From: Paulinella micropora
Taxonomy: Eukaryota; Cercozoa; Imbricatea; Euglyphida; Paulinellidae
DNA: 64,000 nucleotides
Direction of reading: 5' to 3'
Assembly (NCBI GenBank): GCA_019918135.1
Contig: WBZZ01001248.1
Location: 1-64,000 of the forward strand
Shown: positions 9,842-20,081 of the stretch, piece after piece
Position numbering within the stretch: the first letter of the stretch is position 1
Layout: each line of letters begins with the position of its first letter
Made by a program: the position numbers and the translations under genes
Notes under the pieces: generated by a model
What the model was told of the DNA's origin: nothing
Databases searched by the model: none
The model's input: only the letters and a program-made list of their open reading frames with translations

Positions 9842-9861
9842 ATACACGATACATCGTGTAT
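9842..9861. promoter_or_regulatory. Palindromic operator-like site
   Basis: ATACACGAT and ATCGTGTAT form a perfect 9-base inverted repeat with a 2-base centre, ending four bases before the ATG at 9865. The right arm runs into a TATATAA element, so a dimeric protein bound here could block transcription. Confidence 0.4.
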
Positions 9862-9864
9862 ATA

Positions 9865-10194
9865 ATGAGTTCTACCATAGAAGAAATAAAGGCTGTGTTA
9901 AATCTCCCTGATCCAAGGAGGCAACGATATAGAGCAAAGTATGTGGAAAATAAGGAGAAAATTAAAGAGCATCAAAGGAAATATAGAGAAGCAAATAAAG
10001 ATAAGATAAATAAACAACGAAGGGAATATTATAAGAAAAATAGAGATAAGATCCAAGAGCAACAGAAGAAATATAGAGAAATTAATAAGGAAGTATTATG
10101 CAAATACAAAGAAGATTATCTTAAAGAGAAGCAGAAAGAGAAGCAGAAAGAAACAAATCCTAATACTGAATATTTAAAATCCCTTCAATTCTGA
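9865..10194 (+). CDS. Basic ENK-repeat protein
   Basis: About 110 residues; ATG at 9865 is preferred over the in-frame GTG at 9856 because it follows the TATA element. After a short leader (STIEEIKAVLNLPDPRRQR) come about five copies of the same 13-residue charged repeat found at 5989-6327 (for example KYREANKDKINKQ). Predicted to be a long helix, very Lys-rich, and probably nucleic-acid binding. It is the last gene before the large palindrome. Confidence 0.55.
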   Translation: MSSTIEEIKAVLNLPDPRRQRYRAKYVENKEKIKEHQRKYREANKDKINKQRREYYKKNRDKIQEQQKKYREINKEVLCKYKEDYLKEKQKEKQKETNPNTEYLKSLQF

Positions 10195-10388
10195 TCATAT
10201 CAGCAAAATAATATCGTTATGGCTGAGCCGGTGCCACCAATTTTGGTCAAGAAGGATTTTTTTTGCCGATCGTCCAAGGAGAAAAGCAAAAAGTAAAACT
10301 CTTTTTTCCCCCTTACTCGTGTGGCTATCGCCCCCTCCCCCCACGAACTTCGTTCGTTGCCCCCCTCCCCCGTTTGGTGTGTTTGATG
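10195..10388. other. Non-coding spacer with C-rich tracts
   Basis: No gene is seen. It holds a T-run, several C-runs and a small CGAACTTCGTTCG palindrome. Confidence 0.5.
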
Positions 10389-10785
10389 ATCATTTATGTA
10401 TATGGACTTGTCTATTCGTATATTAAATACAAGCACAGAAAAACAGAAAAATACACACAGGAAGACAGGAAACACACACAGGAAGCATAAAAACGGTCCC
10501 ATGTTTTACAAAAATACGGAAAACTAAGCAGACTAAGCCTTATTTAGACAAAATAACGACAAATTCATATAAATGAAATTTATATATATATTTTAGAATA
10601 AAAAATATGAAGTTGTCGTCATTTTGTCTAAATCTTCCTTAGTCTGCTTAGTTTGTCGTATTTTTGTAAAACAAAGGTATGTTTTATGCTTCCTGTGTGT
10701 GTTTTCTGTTTTCCAGTGCTTGTTTTTCTGTTTTTCTGTGCTTGTATTTAATATACGAATAGACTTGTCCATATATATAAATGAT
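10389..10785. repeat. Large imperfect palindrome, arms about 180 bases
   Basis: The arm at 10389-10567 matches the reverse complement of 10607-10785 over nearly its whole length at roughly 85-90 percent by eye. Shared blocks include TCTATTCGTATATTAAATAC, AAGCACAGAAAAACAGAAAA, ACACACACAGGAAGCATAAA, GTTTTACAAAAATACG and AACTAAGCAGACTAAG. The centre (10568-10606) is AT-rich. It lies between the last gene of element A and the first copia sequence. It could be a fused pair of viral termini, a protelomerase target, or a foldback element. Confidence 0.7.
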
Positions 10786-10989
10786 ATATTCATGTCTTCG
10801 CTGTCGTCTTGCATTATGTTTGCCTGTATATATGATGCCTGTATGTGGGGGACTGTGTGAGGGAGGGAGGCATGCTTTGGCCTACTAGTATGGTAGAGTG
10901 ATTAGTATGTCTCGAGTATGTGGTCCGTATTCAATGGGCTACATGCCCGAGGCGTGCTAAGCTCTTCTTCCTAGTGTGAGCCTTACGAA

Positions 10990-13487
10990 GGTGGAGAGTA
11001 AGAAGGGAGAGCCCAAGGGTGTGCCTGTCATATTTCTAGGGTACGAACCAACCACAGGATACTACAGAGTGTATGATCCTATAGGCAAACGTATCTAGCC
11101 CAAGGGTGTGCCTGTCATATTTCTAGGGTACGAACCAACCACAGGATACTACAGAGTGTATGATCCTATAGGCAAACGTATCTACGGAGATCTGAGAGAT
11201 GTTCGTTTCGATGTGAATCGTATGGGAAAAAGAGTAGCTGCTAAAGTTCTCAAGATCGACCCACTAGAGAACGAGAAGTTAGAAAGGGTAAGTTGGAATA
11301 AGGATCCACCAGCCCCAAAGTCTCGTACAACAAGGGGAGATGTTGAGAACAATCAAGAAAGCGGGATCGTCGACGCTTTAGAAATAGAGGGATCTGAAGT
11401 GGGAATTCATTCTAGGAAACAGGGTTTGCCCATTTCGGGTGATTCTAGGTCTTCTGTAGTTGTGGAAAAAGAAGTTGTGGTAGTGGAAAGTGATAGTGAT
11501 ACGGATGCCGAACAGTTGTCCCCACCAGTCACCCCACAAGTCCATGATCCGGGAGGAAACCCACAACCAGAAAAAGAGAGTGTCAGTACACCGCCAGTCA
11601 GTTCGATAGCCTTTCCCAAAGCAAAGAATAGGAAGGCAAGACTGTCGAACCGACTGGACCCATTACAGGGAGTTGAAGTAGCAGTTCCTGCCCAAGAATT
11701 TGGAGAAAAATGGGCTCAGACTCAATATGGAGAGCAGTGGCGCACACATATCAGAAAGGGACGTGCCATTCGTCCAGGGGGAGCTTTGAAAGCAATCTCA
11801 GGAAAGATGGAACCTACGCATTACATAGACTTCGGAGAGGGAAAAGCAGAGAGAATGTTAGATAGTGAGATCGAGAAATTTAGGATTATTTCAGTCGGTA
11901 CGACCAGTCTTATCAGCCCCCCAGAAGTCAGCGTAGAAACCCCAGTTGTGCCCAAGTTGGACGAAGGAGAACAAACTCAGTCAGTATTATCTCCAAATAA
12001 GCCCAACCCCGCTACTTTTCGTTCATGGACGCAGAGTGAGATATCAGGCGATAATCTCATACCCGCGGGACAGAAGAGAGGCAGACCCCAGAAGCAACCA
12101 ATTGCTCCTCCAGTTAGTGTAGCACCAGCTACTGTAGCGTCAACACAACCACCACCCATATTGCCTGCCGCAAAATTGCTTGAGGTAGTACCCGATTTTG
12201 CTCATAATGCTTGCTTTTACTCTGCCATTGAACTGCCTCCCGATATCAAACCACAAGACAAGAAGGCAGCAAGAGAGAAAGAGATACAGCAGCAGGAAGA
12301 GTTGAGATCGTTCGAATGGGTGAGAGAGACAGAGGCGAGGAGAAGTGGCAGTAAAATAATACCAACAACATGGGTAGATACGGGAAAGCCAGACCTAAAG
12401 GTGGTACTTTTTGCAAGGCCAGAACAGCAATATTAAGAGGAGATTTAATGGAACCTGACATTCATTTTAATGCTAAACGTACATATTCTCCTACTGCTCA
12501 TCACCGCACATTTCTCGTGTTTGTTGCGCACGCTGCTGTTCATAACAGAGATTTGAGGCTTGTTGACTTTGTCACTGCATATTTGCACGCTATCATGCCT
12601 TACACCATCTACGCACGTCCTCCACCTGGTTTTGAACGTGTTGGGTGGGTGTGGCTCATTCTCAAAGCGTATTACGGTCACCCTGAATCAGGACGTCTTT
12701 GGTACGATGTTTTGAATGAGATAGTGGTTAAGTTTGGGTTCAAGCCCCTTGCCATTGACAAGGCATCGTATTCTATTGTGAAGAACAACAACCCACTGCA
12801 CACCACATTGATCACATTTCATGTAGATGATGAATTGCATGTAGCTAACGAGAAAGAACACCTTGAGTTAGTTAAGTTCTTCCAGAAGAGTGGTTTGAGA
12901 TGCAAGGACCTCGGTGTTGCCACATCGTTCAAAAACATTTCTCTCGATCATTTCGAGAATGGCATGATTGTACACCAGAGGATTTATATTAAAGCCGTGT
13001 TGCTCAAGCTTGGCTATGATGGCGCTGTTCCCGCCAAGTCCCCAAATACGTCTGATGTTGTTCGTCCACTAAAACCCGGACATCCCATTTTAGAGTATGA
13101 TCTTCGTACTCTCATCGGTGTCTTACTTTTCGTAGCAGTTAACACTCAGCCTTTGATCGTTTGCGCTTTGAATATGGCAGCTTTGGATATGATCCCGAAC
13201 CCCCCTCGTGCGTATTTGCGCATCGATAAGATTTGCAGGTTTTTGCTTACCCCTCGTGGGATTTTCTTTCGTAGAGCGGACAAATCTATCACTTCGATGT
13301 GGAGTTACGCTAACCAGGGGGAGCGTAAGCACAGGCAGTTTTCCGGGTCGCCCGTGATGGAGTCGTTTCAGCACATTGACCCTACTCATTTAGCTCAGAA
13401 CTCAGTCAAGCTTGGTGAAGGGGAAATTCCAAAGGAAATCCGGCAAAAGACCCCTGTGTTCGGTTATTGCGATTCCGACCTCTCCAC
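10990..13487 (+). pseudogene. Copia pol: integrase end, reverse transcriptase, start of RNase H
   Basis: The integrase C-terminal text VPVIFLGYEPTTGYYRVYDP with DVRFD is diagnostic for copia. A Pro/Gln-rich linker of about 300 residues follows, then reverse transcriptase: LRLVDFVTAYLHAIMPYTIY, ARPPPGFE, LKAYYGHPESGRLWYD, the FHVDDELHV catalytic box, and the FGYCDSDLS start of RNase H. Coding sequence stops abruptly where the GC-rich block begins. The copy is broken, with a few breaks. Confidence 0.82.
11010..11183 (+). repeat. 87-base direct tandem repeat
   Basis: 11010-11096 and 11097-11183 are identical or nearly so, each starting AGCCCAAGGGTGTGCC and ending AAACGTATCT. It lies at the left edge of the copia element, in the part encoding the end of integrase. 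It may be natural or an assembly effect. Confidence 0.75.
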
Positions 13488-13925
13488 ACCTCTTTCCCCC
13501 TTCCCCCTTCCGCCCCACCGGTCTGTGCGGCGCCCCTCGCTTGCACACGCCGGTAATCCGTCAAAGAAAAACCACTGCGCTCCACCTAGCCGATCGCCGC
13601 GGGCCCCAAGCATGGCCACCCCCATCAAAGAAGTTGTCTCCTCCGGCTTACCGGCCGGCGGTGGTAGGTCCAAGCCGATGCCAGTCGCAGGATAGTCCGC
13701 CCTCTCCCAGCAGGTCACCACATTGGGCAGTGCGTCAGGAGACCCACAGGTTGCACAAAAGGCCTCCCGGCCGGCGTCGTTAGCCGGGTCCAACGGTGAT
13801 GAAGAGAGGCGAAGATCCCCTTCGCGGGAGAGTGTGCCCCGAGAGCCCGCGGCCCCCAGCGTGGATCCAGGGGTAGAGATGCAGCAGCAGGTATTACGCC
13901 TGACGCTGGCTCTGCTGCGGGCCAT
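13488..13925 (-). CDS. Hypothetical protein cut at the left junction
   Basis: About 145 residues remain before the junction. A CATCGS segment with a further Cys (VVTCWERADYPATGIGLDL) hints at a small zinc site. The remainder is Gly/Pro-rich. No family recognised. The C-terminal end is missing at the junction. A short rightward reading overlaps 13723-13953, so the coding strand is not certain. Confidence 0.35.
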
Positions 13926-13990
13926 CGCGGGGGCAGCTGCCGTGAACGCTTAGGCCCGGATCAACCTTCGAGCTCGCTTACGGGCTGAAA

Positions 13991-16308
13991 ATGCTGACCA
14001 CGCCGTATCCCATTGTCCAGGCCCTTCACGATAGTACGATGGTGGCCAAAGTTAAGCTTTGCAACGGCATGAAACGCTGCAGGCCATACCTGCTAGAAGC
14101 CTGGAGCAAGTTCGCGCTGGCGGTCGTCAACACAAGTACTTGGCTTCAGCTGCAGCACAGGTGGCGAATGAAAAACCCACTGCCAGACTCGCTAGCTTTG
14201 ACCAACAGCCATTATCTTCTGTGGCACGCAAGCGGCGGATCGCCGCCTGCCGTGCAAGACGAGCCTGTGGGGGACAGCACAAGTCAGGGCTGGAGGCTGC
14301 TTGCTTTCGATTGCAGACAAGGGGCCGCACACTACTCCCCGCTGGACTCGGTAGATGGGGGCGCCGGGGCAGAGAACGGTGGCGCAGCAGAAGATAACCA
14401 AGAGGAGGAGGAAGATGAAGAAGAGGCGGGCGACGGGCAGGACGAGGACGAAGAGGGCAGCGAAAAAGACGATGCGGAAGATGAGACTTCTTCGTCAGAG
14501 GAAACCAATGAGGAGGACGGCGGACCACCCCCGCGTTCTATCCAAGATTACGCGAACGCCGACAACAAGATTGTCTGCCGGGGGTCAGGAGTAGTTTCCT
14601 ACGCGCAGATCATCCCCGACGCACTGGCCTCAGCGCTCCTTTATTACGACCCAGTGTCTATCGCACATAACCTCCTTCACCCCACGCAGGCAAGCACGGG
14701 CGAGCGGACTTCTGCCCCGGGCCAAGGCATACACCAAGAGGTGGCTAAGCTGTTCGTGGCGGGCCCTACCACCGCGGACAATCTGGGGGCTGCTTGGAGG
14801 CGGGAATACAACGGGGTCGACAGGGAGCTCAAGGAGATGCGCCAGCAGCAGCAGGCTACGGGCGGATCGCCCCGGAGTGACGAGGTCAAGCAGCTGGGCG
14901 CACTGATCACGGCCTGGGCGCTGGAGCAGACCATGGCGTGCAGCAGTGCTACCATACTATCCCTCCTCCGCGACGGGCCAGCGGATTTCGCAGCGGCGGT
15001 CGCGGAAGAAGCGGCCGAGCCGAAGGGAGAGATGTCGGCGTTCCTGCCCGGGGAGGAGTTCCGGAAGAAGCTGCTGCAAGTGGGCTTACCACAGCCGCAC
15101 AGCGCGGGAACGAGTGCAGCAGAGCAGCGGGAGGCCACAGAGGAGTGGCAGGATGCAGCGGAGCGGCAGGAGGCGGTGGTGGCTACTGACGAAGACGAGC
15201 AGGACGACGAAGAGGAGCAGGACCGGGAAGGCAAGGGAGAGAGCGAGGAGGGTGCAGAGCCCGGCCGGGACCAGGGGGGCAGCCCTCCCGGCGGCTACTA
15301 CCGACAGTGGCGCGGAGCCACCGCCGCCCGCACGGGGTCGCCCTCGTCCGCCCTCGATCCGCCGCTGCGCGTGGACCTGGTACGTGAGGCAGAGGCCAAG
15401 TTCGGGGGCCAGTACGCGCTGGGGGGCATCTATCCGGCCCTGCACGTGGCGCACCTCGTGCTGCGCTCTCCGGCCGGCGGAGCCTCCCCCCCCCCCCCCC
15501 CCATGTCTTGCTCAACCTCGACGCACACCGGGTGGAGCTGCAGCAGCAGCTGGGCGCGCTGTACGCTTCCGCTGCCGCTTATCCTCATCCCTACCAGCTA
15601 CAACTACCTGAAGTCGTGGACGCGCGCTACGTGATCCAGGACAGCTCCGCCGACGCGTTCCGCAGCCTGCGTCCGGGCCTGTTCGGAGCTGTCTTTGCCA
15701 ATGACCAGGCGCTACGCAGCCTACCGGCGTGCGTGCCAGTCGGCGGAAGCGTGGACCGCTGAACCACCGCCCGCTGAGGAGGAGGGGGGGCGCTCCAGTC
15801 CCTGCTGCAGTACTGCCTGCGGCACGCAGAGCTGGCAGACGACGTGGGGGTAGTAGCCAATACTGTACTGGCCTGTGCGCTGTACTGCCCCGTGGCCTCC
15901 TCGCCGTCCCAGCCCCTACGTCACTACCGGGTGCTGGCCGCCGCCCCGGCCCGCGCAGACCGGCGCCGAGTCCTGCTCGTGCAATACCTGGAGGAGCGGC
16001 CGGAGTGGATGTCCCTCCTGACCGTCACCGAGGACAACTACCGGGCCGACCACGGGGGCTTCCCTGAGAGGGAGCGCCGGTGGCGAGAGCGGCGGCTGTC
16101 TTTGCTCCCCTTGTGTTCCCCGCACGTGAGCCAGGCCCGGCGCAACCTGCTCAGCCCGCTGGCCCAGCAGTATGTTAGCCAGGTAGCCAGCGGACACAAG
16201 CCCCAGCAGGCGTCGTTCCCCGGCCAAGCTGTGATACAGGCGGAGCTCCGAGCGAAAAGGGTCTCGGCAGACTCCGCCAGCCTGTTTGGCCCCGCGGGGG
16301 GAGACTAG
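13991..16308 (+). CDS. Large acidic hypothetical protein
   Basis: About 750 residues of coding-like sequence. The N-terminal 110 residues look folded (WSKFALAVVNTSTWLQLQHR). A Glu/Asp-rich stretch near residues 135-180 follows, then a helical domain around NADNKIVCRGSGVVSYAQ. A second acidic Gln/Glu stretch comes near residues 380-440, and a C-terminal part containing DPPLRVDLVREAEAKFGGQY ends in ALFGPAG-type sequence near 16308. Function unknown; the two acidic regions would suit a chromatin-binding or scaffold protein. Reading is disturbed in more than one place. No introns were identified. Confidence 0.5.
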
Positions 16309-16608
16309 CTACCTAGCCTACCACGACTGTTTGCGGGGGGCGGCTGAGGTGCTGGGTGGTTACCAGGCCGAGGCGCGGCTACCAACGCAGCTGGCCGGCC
16401 TAGCGTTGTGCGACTGTGTACAACTCTTACCCCAAGCCCCTAGCCGGCACGACTAAAGCACCTGAAAAAATTCGGTGGCCCGGTTCCAGGCCTGAGCGAG
16501 CCCGTGGCTTATGTTTATTACCTCCATTAAAACTGCTAGACTTAGGCGCCGCGACTCCAACCCCGTTGGAGGGGACGGCCCCCCTATCCCGCCGCGACCG
16601 GCACTACC
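16309..16608. other. Intergenic, GC-rich
   Basis: Separates convergent genes. Weak coding-like text (LAYHDCLRGAAEVLGGY) near 16310-16400 may be the tail of the preceding gene. Nothing else seen. Confidence 0.3.
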
Positions 16609-17483
16609 CTAGGTCAGGAGGACCCTGGCCTTTTCGCCCAGGGGTGCCGCCCGGATGCACCGGCCGACGAACTGGTTGCGCGCCTCGTGCTCGGCCGCCA
16701 GCTCCAAGTAATCGGCGGCCGCCGCTTGCACCAGGACCAAGAGGGCCGCCGCGCGCGCCGCGAGCTGAGCTGGTGGGTCACCGCGCAGGTCCCTCCAGTG
16801 CGGATCATTCCGGTGCCATTCCTGCAGCCGGGCCCGGAAGACCGCCGCGTCGTCCCGGGCCCGGGGCGCCCGGCGGCGGGCGCCTGCGAGCCGAGGTACC
16901 CCAGCCGCAGCCGGTCGGCCGCCGCGACCAAGTAGTCGGGCGTAACCAGCACGCGCGAGGGCTCCCCGGGAGCGTCCTTGCGGTCGGCCAGCTGCTGGCG
17001 AGAGGGCAGGTGTGCATGCAGGTACATGTTGCGGTGTGCCCAGTGCGCCTGCGGGGCAGAGCCCAGCTGGGGCAGGTGCAGGTCCGTGGCCCCCAGCACC
17101 TGCAAGCGCAGCGGCTTGCCCGGGCGCCCCCCCGGCTCGCTGTCCCCCCCGCAGACGCCCAGCACCCGCCACTCCAGGGGTCTTTCCCTGTCCTCAGCCG
17201 CCCTCTTCGGGTGCAGCCGGAGTGGCTCGTGGATCTCCCAGTGGGTGGCGCAGTTAGTGACGAGCGGTAGCTCGCGTACCAGGTCCAGCAGGTCGTCGGC
17301 CTTGGCGATGGCCAGGTCACAGGGGCGCAGCTGAATCTTGTGGTCCCCGGGGTAGATCTGGCCCCGGTGCAAGCCCCCCGTGTCCCGGTCGGCCTTGGCC
17401 TGCGCTACACACGAGATAGTCACTTCCCCGCAGTCATAGTCCAGCGCGCCCTCGCCGTCGTACGTCCAGCCCGTGCCGTCCAT
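16609..17483 (-). CDS. Hypothetical protein
   Basis: About 290 residues starting MDGTGWTYDGEGALDYDCGE. The first 190 residues look folded, with DHKIQLRPCDLAIAKADDLL and NMYLHAHLPSRQQL. The end is strongly helical (ALLVLVQAAAADYLELAAEH). No family recognised. It converges on the acidic gene. Reading is disturbed once. No transmembrane segment is evident. Confidence 0.5.
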
Positions 17484-17486
17484 GTC

Positions 17487-17700
17487 CTAGGTCGGGGTGC
17501 CGCACTGCGTTTTGGGGGGTGGTACACGCCACCGACGGGCGCCGGCCGGCGCCACCTCCTCTCCCCCCTCTCCCGCGCCCCGTGGCGCACCCCGGGCGGG
17601 CCCGGAGGAGTGGCGGGCGGGGGGGGGGGGGGGGGGGAGCGGCGCCGCCCCGCCCCCCCCTCCTTCGTCCCCCGGCCGGCCCGGGGGGGGGGGGGGCAAG
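17487..17700. repeat. Low-complexity G/C homopolymer region
   Basis: Runs of 15-20 G and long C/G tracts; no coding sequence is trusted here. A similar region lies at 19205-19330. Confidence 0.6.
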
Positions 17701-19191
17701 CTACGCCGGCGTCGTCAGGGTAGTGCTGGCTGGGTACGAGCCGAACGTCAGCGCGTACGTGTACCGCCGGGAGAAGGCGTGCAGGCAGTCGTAGACCCTT
17801 TGGCCAGGCGTGGGGAAAAAGTCGAGGTCGTCGTCGTAGACGAGTGCCTCCTCGGCCGGGGCCGTCGTGGTGTCTGAGGCAGGCGCCCGGGCGGTCTCCA
17901 GGACGCACTCTGCGAACCAGTCCAGCGCTACCTGGCGCTGCCTGGCTAATTCAGCGGTTACCTGCCTGTACAGCTGGCCAGTGAGCGCGAACGCTGACGA
18001 GGTGCAGTACAGGCGGTACAAAACCAGTGCCTGGAAGCTGCTCTTGGCTTCCTCGAACCACAGCAGTAGCGGGAAGCGCAGCAGCCGGGGGGTCGTGGTG
18101 GTGCGCACATCTTGCACGTCCCGTTCGCTCTGCCGCACGGCGTTGCGCAGCACGGGGTCCATCGCGTCCCAACAGTTGTAGACACCCGGCTGGCACGCAA
18201 AGAACGCCCACAAGCTCAAGGGCCTGCCTGGCCCGAGCGCCTGCTCGCGTGTCTGGTGGTACCACCAGTTGGAAGCCAGGGTGGCGTGCGTGGCCTGCCT
18301 CGACCGGGCGGGCGCGACCAGTGTGAGCCCCTCGACAAAGTCTAGGTACTGCCCCGCCAGTAGGTCCACGGCCGCGGCCGCCGCGACGCCGGGGTCGGCT
18401 CCGCGCAGGCGCCCGCCCCGGCCGGCAGCTCCGGCTGCCGGGCGGCCTGCGTGAGCTGCGGCGGCAAGAGCACGAGCCCCTGCGCCAGGACGTCCAGCCC
18501 GCAGGCTAGCTTGACCTGGCTGGCTAGGACTGCCAGGTCCAGGTCTTCGCCCAGCCCGGCGGGATCATACTCGTCCTGGGCCGCCCCCGCCCCGTTCAGC
18601 CCCGCCAGCTTGCGGGCGCCCGCCAGCCGCTGCCCCGGCGCAGCCAGCTTCTGGAACACTACGCTGTCCTTGATTTGCGCGGCCGGCTGCTCGCAGAAGA
18701 TGGTCCGGAAATGTAGCGCCAGGCAGCCGGGCAGGTCCCGGGCGCAGCTGACCTCCCGCGCGGCCCGCAGTACCTGGTCGGTGCACGCTTCCCCGGGGCG
18801 CGGGCGCCCCCACAGCAGCGCGCGGCAGCTCGACCGGGGCGGCCGCCCCGCGGGCAGGTCCCGGCCCCGCGCCGCGAGCCGGGCCCGCACCTCGTCCCAT
18901 GGGGGCAGGCTGCCGAACGGGCGGCCGCCCCAGCGCTGCTCGTACGTGGGCCGGGCTGGCCACCGCGCTCAGGCGCACCGGCGGGTGCCCCAAAGCGTAG
19001 TGGCCGGGGTAGTGGCGGGACAGCGCTGCCCACAGCATGCGCACGTCTGCCGGCCCCGGTGGTCGGGCCGCCCCGGCGGACGGCCCGCACACACAGGCGC
19101 GCAGGGCGGAACTGGCGAGTGTCACCAGCGCGTCCAGTTCCGCCGGGGCCAAGTCGGCCCCGGCCGCCGGGAGTTCCGCGAACGCCCACAT
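17701..19191 (-). CDS. Hypothetical helical protein
   Basis: About 490 residues starting MWAFAELPAAGADLAPAELD. The middle holds SCARDLPGCLALHFRTIFCE and VKLACGLDVLAQGLVLLPPQ. The better preserved C-terminal 220 residues run from MDLLAGQYLDFVEGLTLVAP to YTYALTFGSYPASTTLTTPA and contain many Trp, Tyr and Phe. Not recognised. Reading is disturbed more than once. A run of G and C separates it from the gene starting at 19399. Confidence 0.45.
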
Positions 19192-19398
19192 CCCAGCCCT
19201 TTCTGTGCGGGGGGGGGGGGGGGGGGCGCCCCGGGGGGTGCCCCCCCCCCCCCCCTGCCCCCGGGGGGTGCACCCCCTGCCCCCCCCCGGCCGAGGAGAG
19301 TGAGGGGGGGCAGGGGGGGTCCCCCCCCACCCCACCCCGCTCGGGCGTGGACAGCGGGGGCGCCTCCCGTGCGTCTCCCCCTGGCTACAGTAACGAAG

Positions 19399-19813
19399 AT
19401 GACTTCCCCGAACCCCGTCCCGTCGGATGACACCAACGAGCCGTACCTGGAGAGTAAACAAGCGTCCTCCTCTTCAGCGACCCCCTTCTACCTGAACAAC
19501 CACACCAACAGCGCCCGGCCCGGTGCCCGCACCACCACTGGCGGCCCCAAGATCGGATGGCTGAACGAAGAGCTGCGCCGCGCCTACCGCGACAGGGAGC
19601 GTGGTGGCCCTGCTGTGCACGTGGGCGGTGTACGACCGCGGGCCCCGCCGGGCCTGGCTGTGCCATTCGCTGACGGAGGCGTGGCTGTGGCTGTGCTACC
19701 TGGTGTGGACGGAGCACGGGGGGCGGCTGGGCACGGGGGCGCGGCTCGTGCGCACGGGGGTGCCGGGCGCCGACTTTGCCAGGCAGGCGGCGCCCGGGCC
19801 CTCCCCCCGCTAG
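19399..19813 (+). CDS. Small protein with a hydrophobic C-terminal segment
   Basis: About 135 residues. The start MTSPNPVPSDDTNEPYLESK and a Ser/Thr/Asn-rich stretch are hydrophilic. The C-terminal part VALLCTWAVYDRGPRRAW and LTEAWLWLCYLVWTEHG has many Trp and Leu and may sit in a membrane. The gene diverges from the 17701-19191 gene. Reading is disturbed once. Function unknown. Confidence 0.4.
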
Positions 19814-20081
19814 GCCGCGCTCCAGCCCCCCCCCGCACTGCTCCGCCCCTCTGTCGGCCTACCGCTCCTGCCTCCCCCGAAGCCACGGGCCCACCGGTCG
19901 GCCGCAGGAGCCCCCCCTCCTTCCCTCCCCCCCGGCCCCTTCCTCCTCGCCCCCGGGGGAAGTGTGCGCCCCCTCCCTTGCCCCCCCCCCCCCCCCCCCC
20001 CCCAGCACGCCTTCGGTCGAGCCCCTGTGGCCCTCTCCCCCTGTCTTCATACCCCGGACCTAAATGGCTGGCTGCCGGGAG

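Larger units (their letters stand above)
1..10785. mobile_element. Polinton-like virus fossil, element A
   Basis: This AT-rich stretch carries the parts of a Polinton-like virus in order: S74-type fibre, packaging ATPase, two small virion-type genes, MCP, penton, GIY-YIG nuclease, a conserved structural protein, and a protelomerase-like tyrosine recombinase. No retrovirus-type integrase, protease or DNA polymerase is visible, but the left end lies outside the window. It is broken, with roughly ten breaks overall, yet most proteins still read easily, so the copy is probably not ancient. The right limit is set at the large palindrome that precedes copia sequence; this limit is an inference. Confidence 0.8.

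Noticed and set aside
1-10785. Canonical Polinton/Maverick with integrase
   Set aside because: No retrovirus-type integrase or terminal inverted repeat of Polinton type is visible; gene content fits Polinton-like viruses better.
16805-17320. Many long opposite-strand or shifted readings in GC-rich DNA
   Set aside because: High GC lowers stop frequency; these are Arg/Gly/Pro/Ala-rich shadows of better supported genes.
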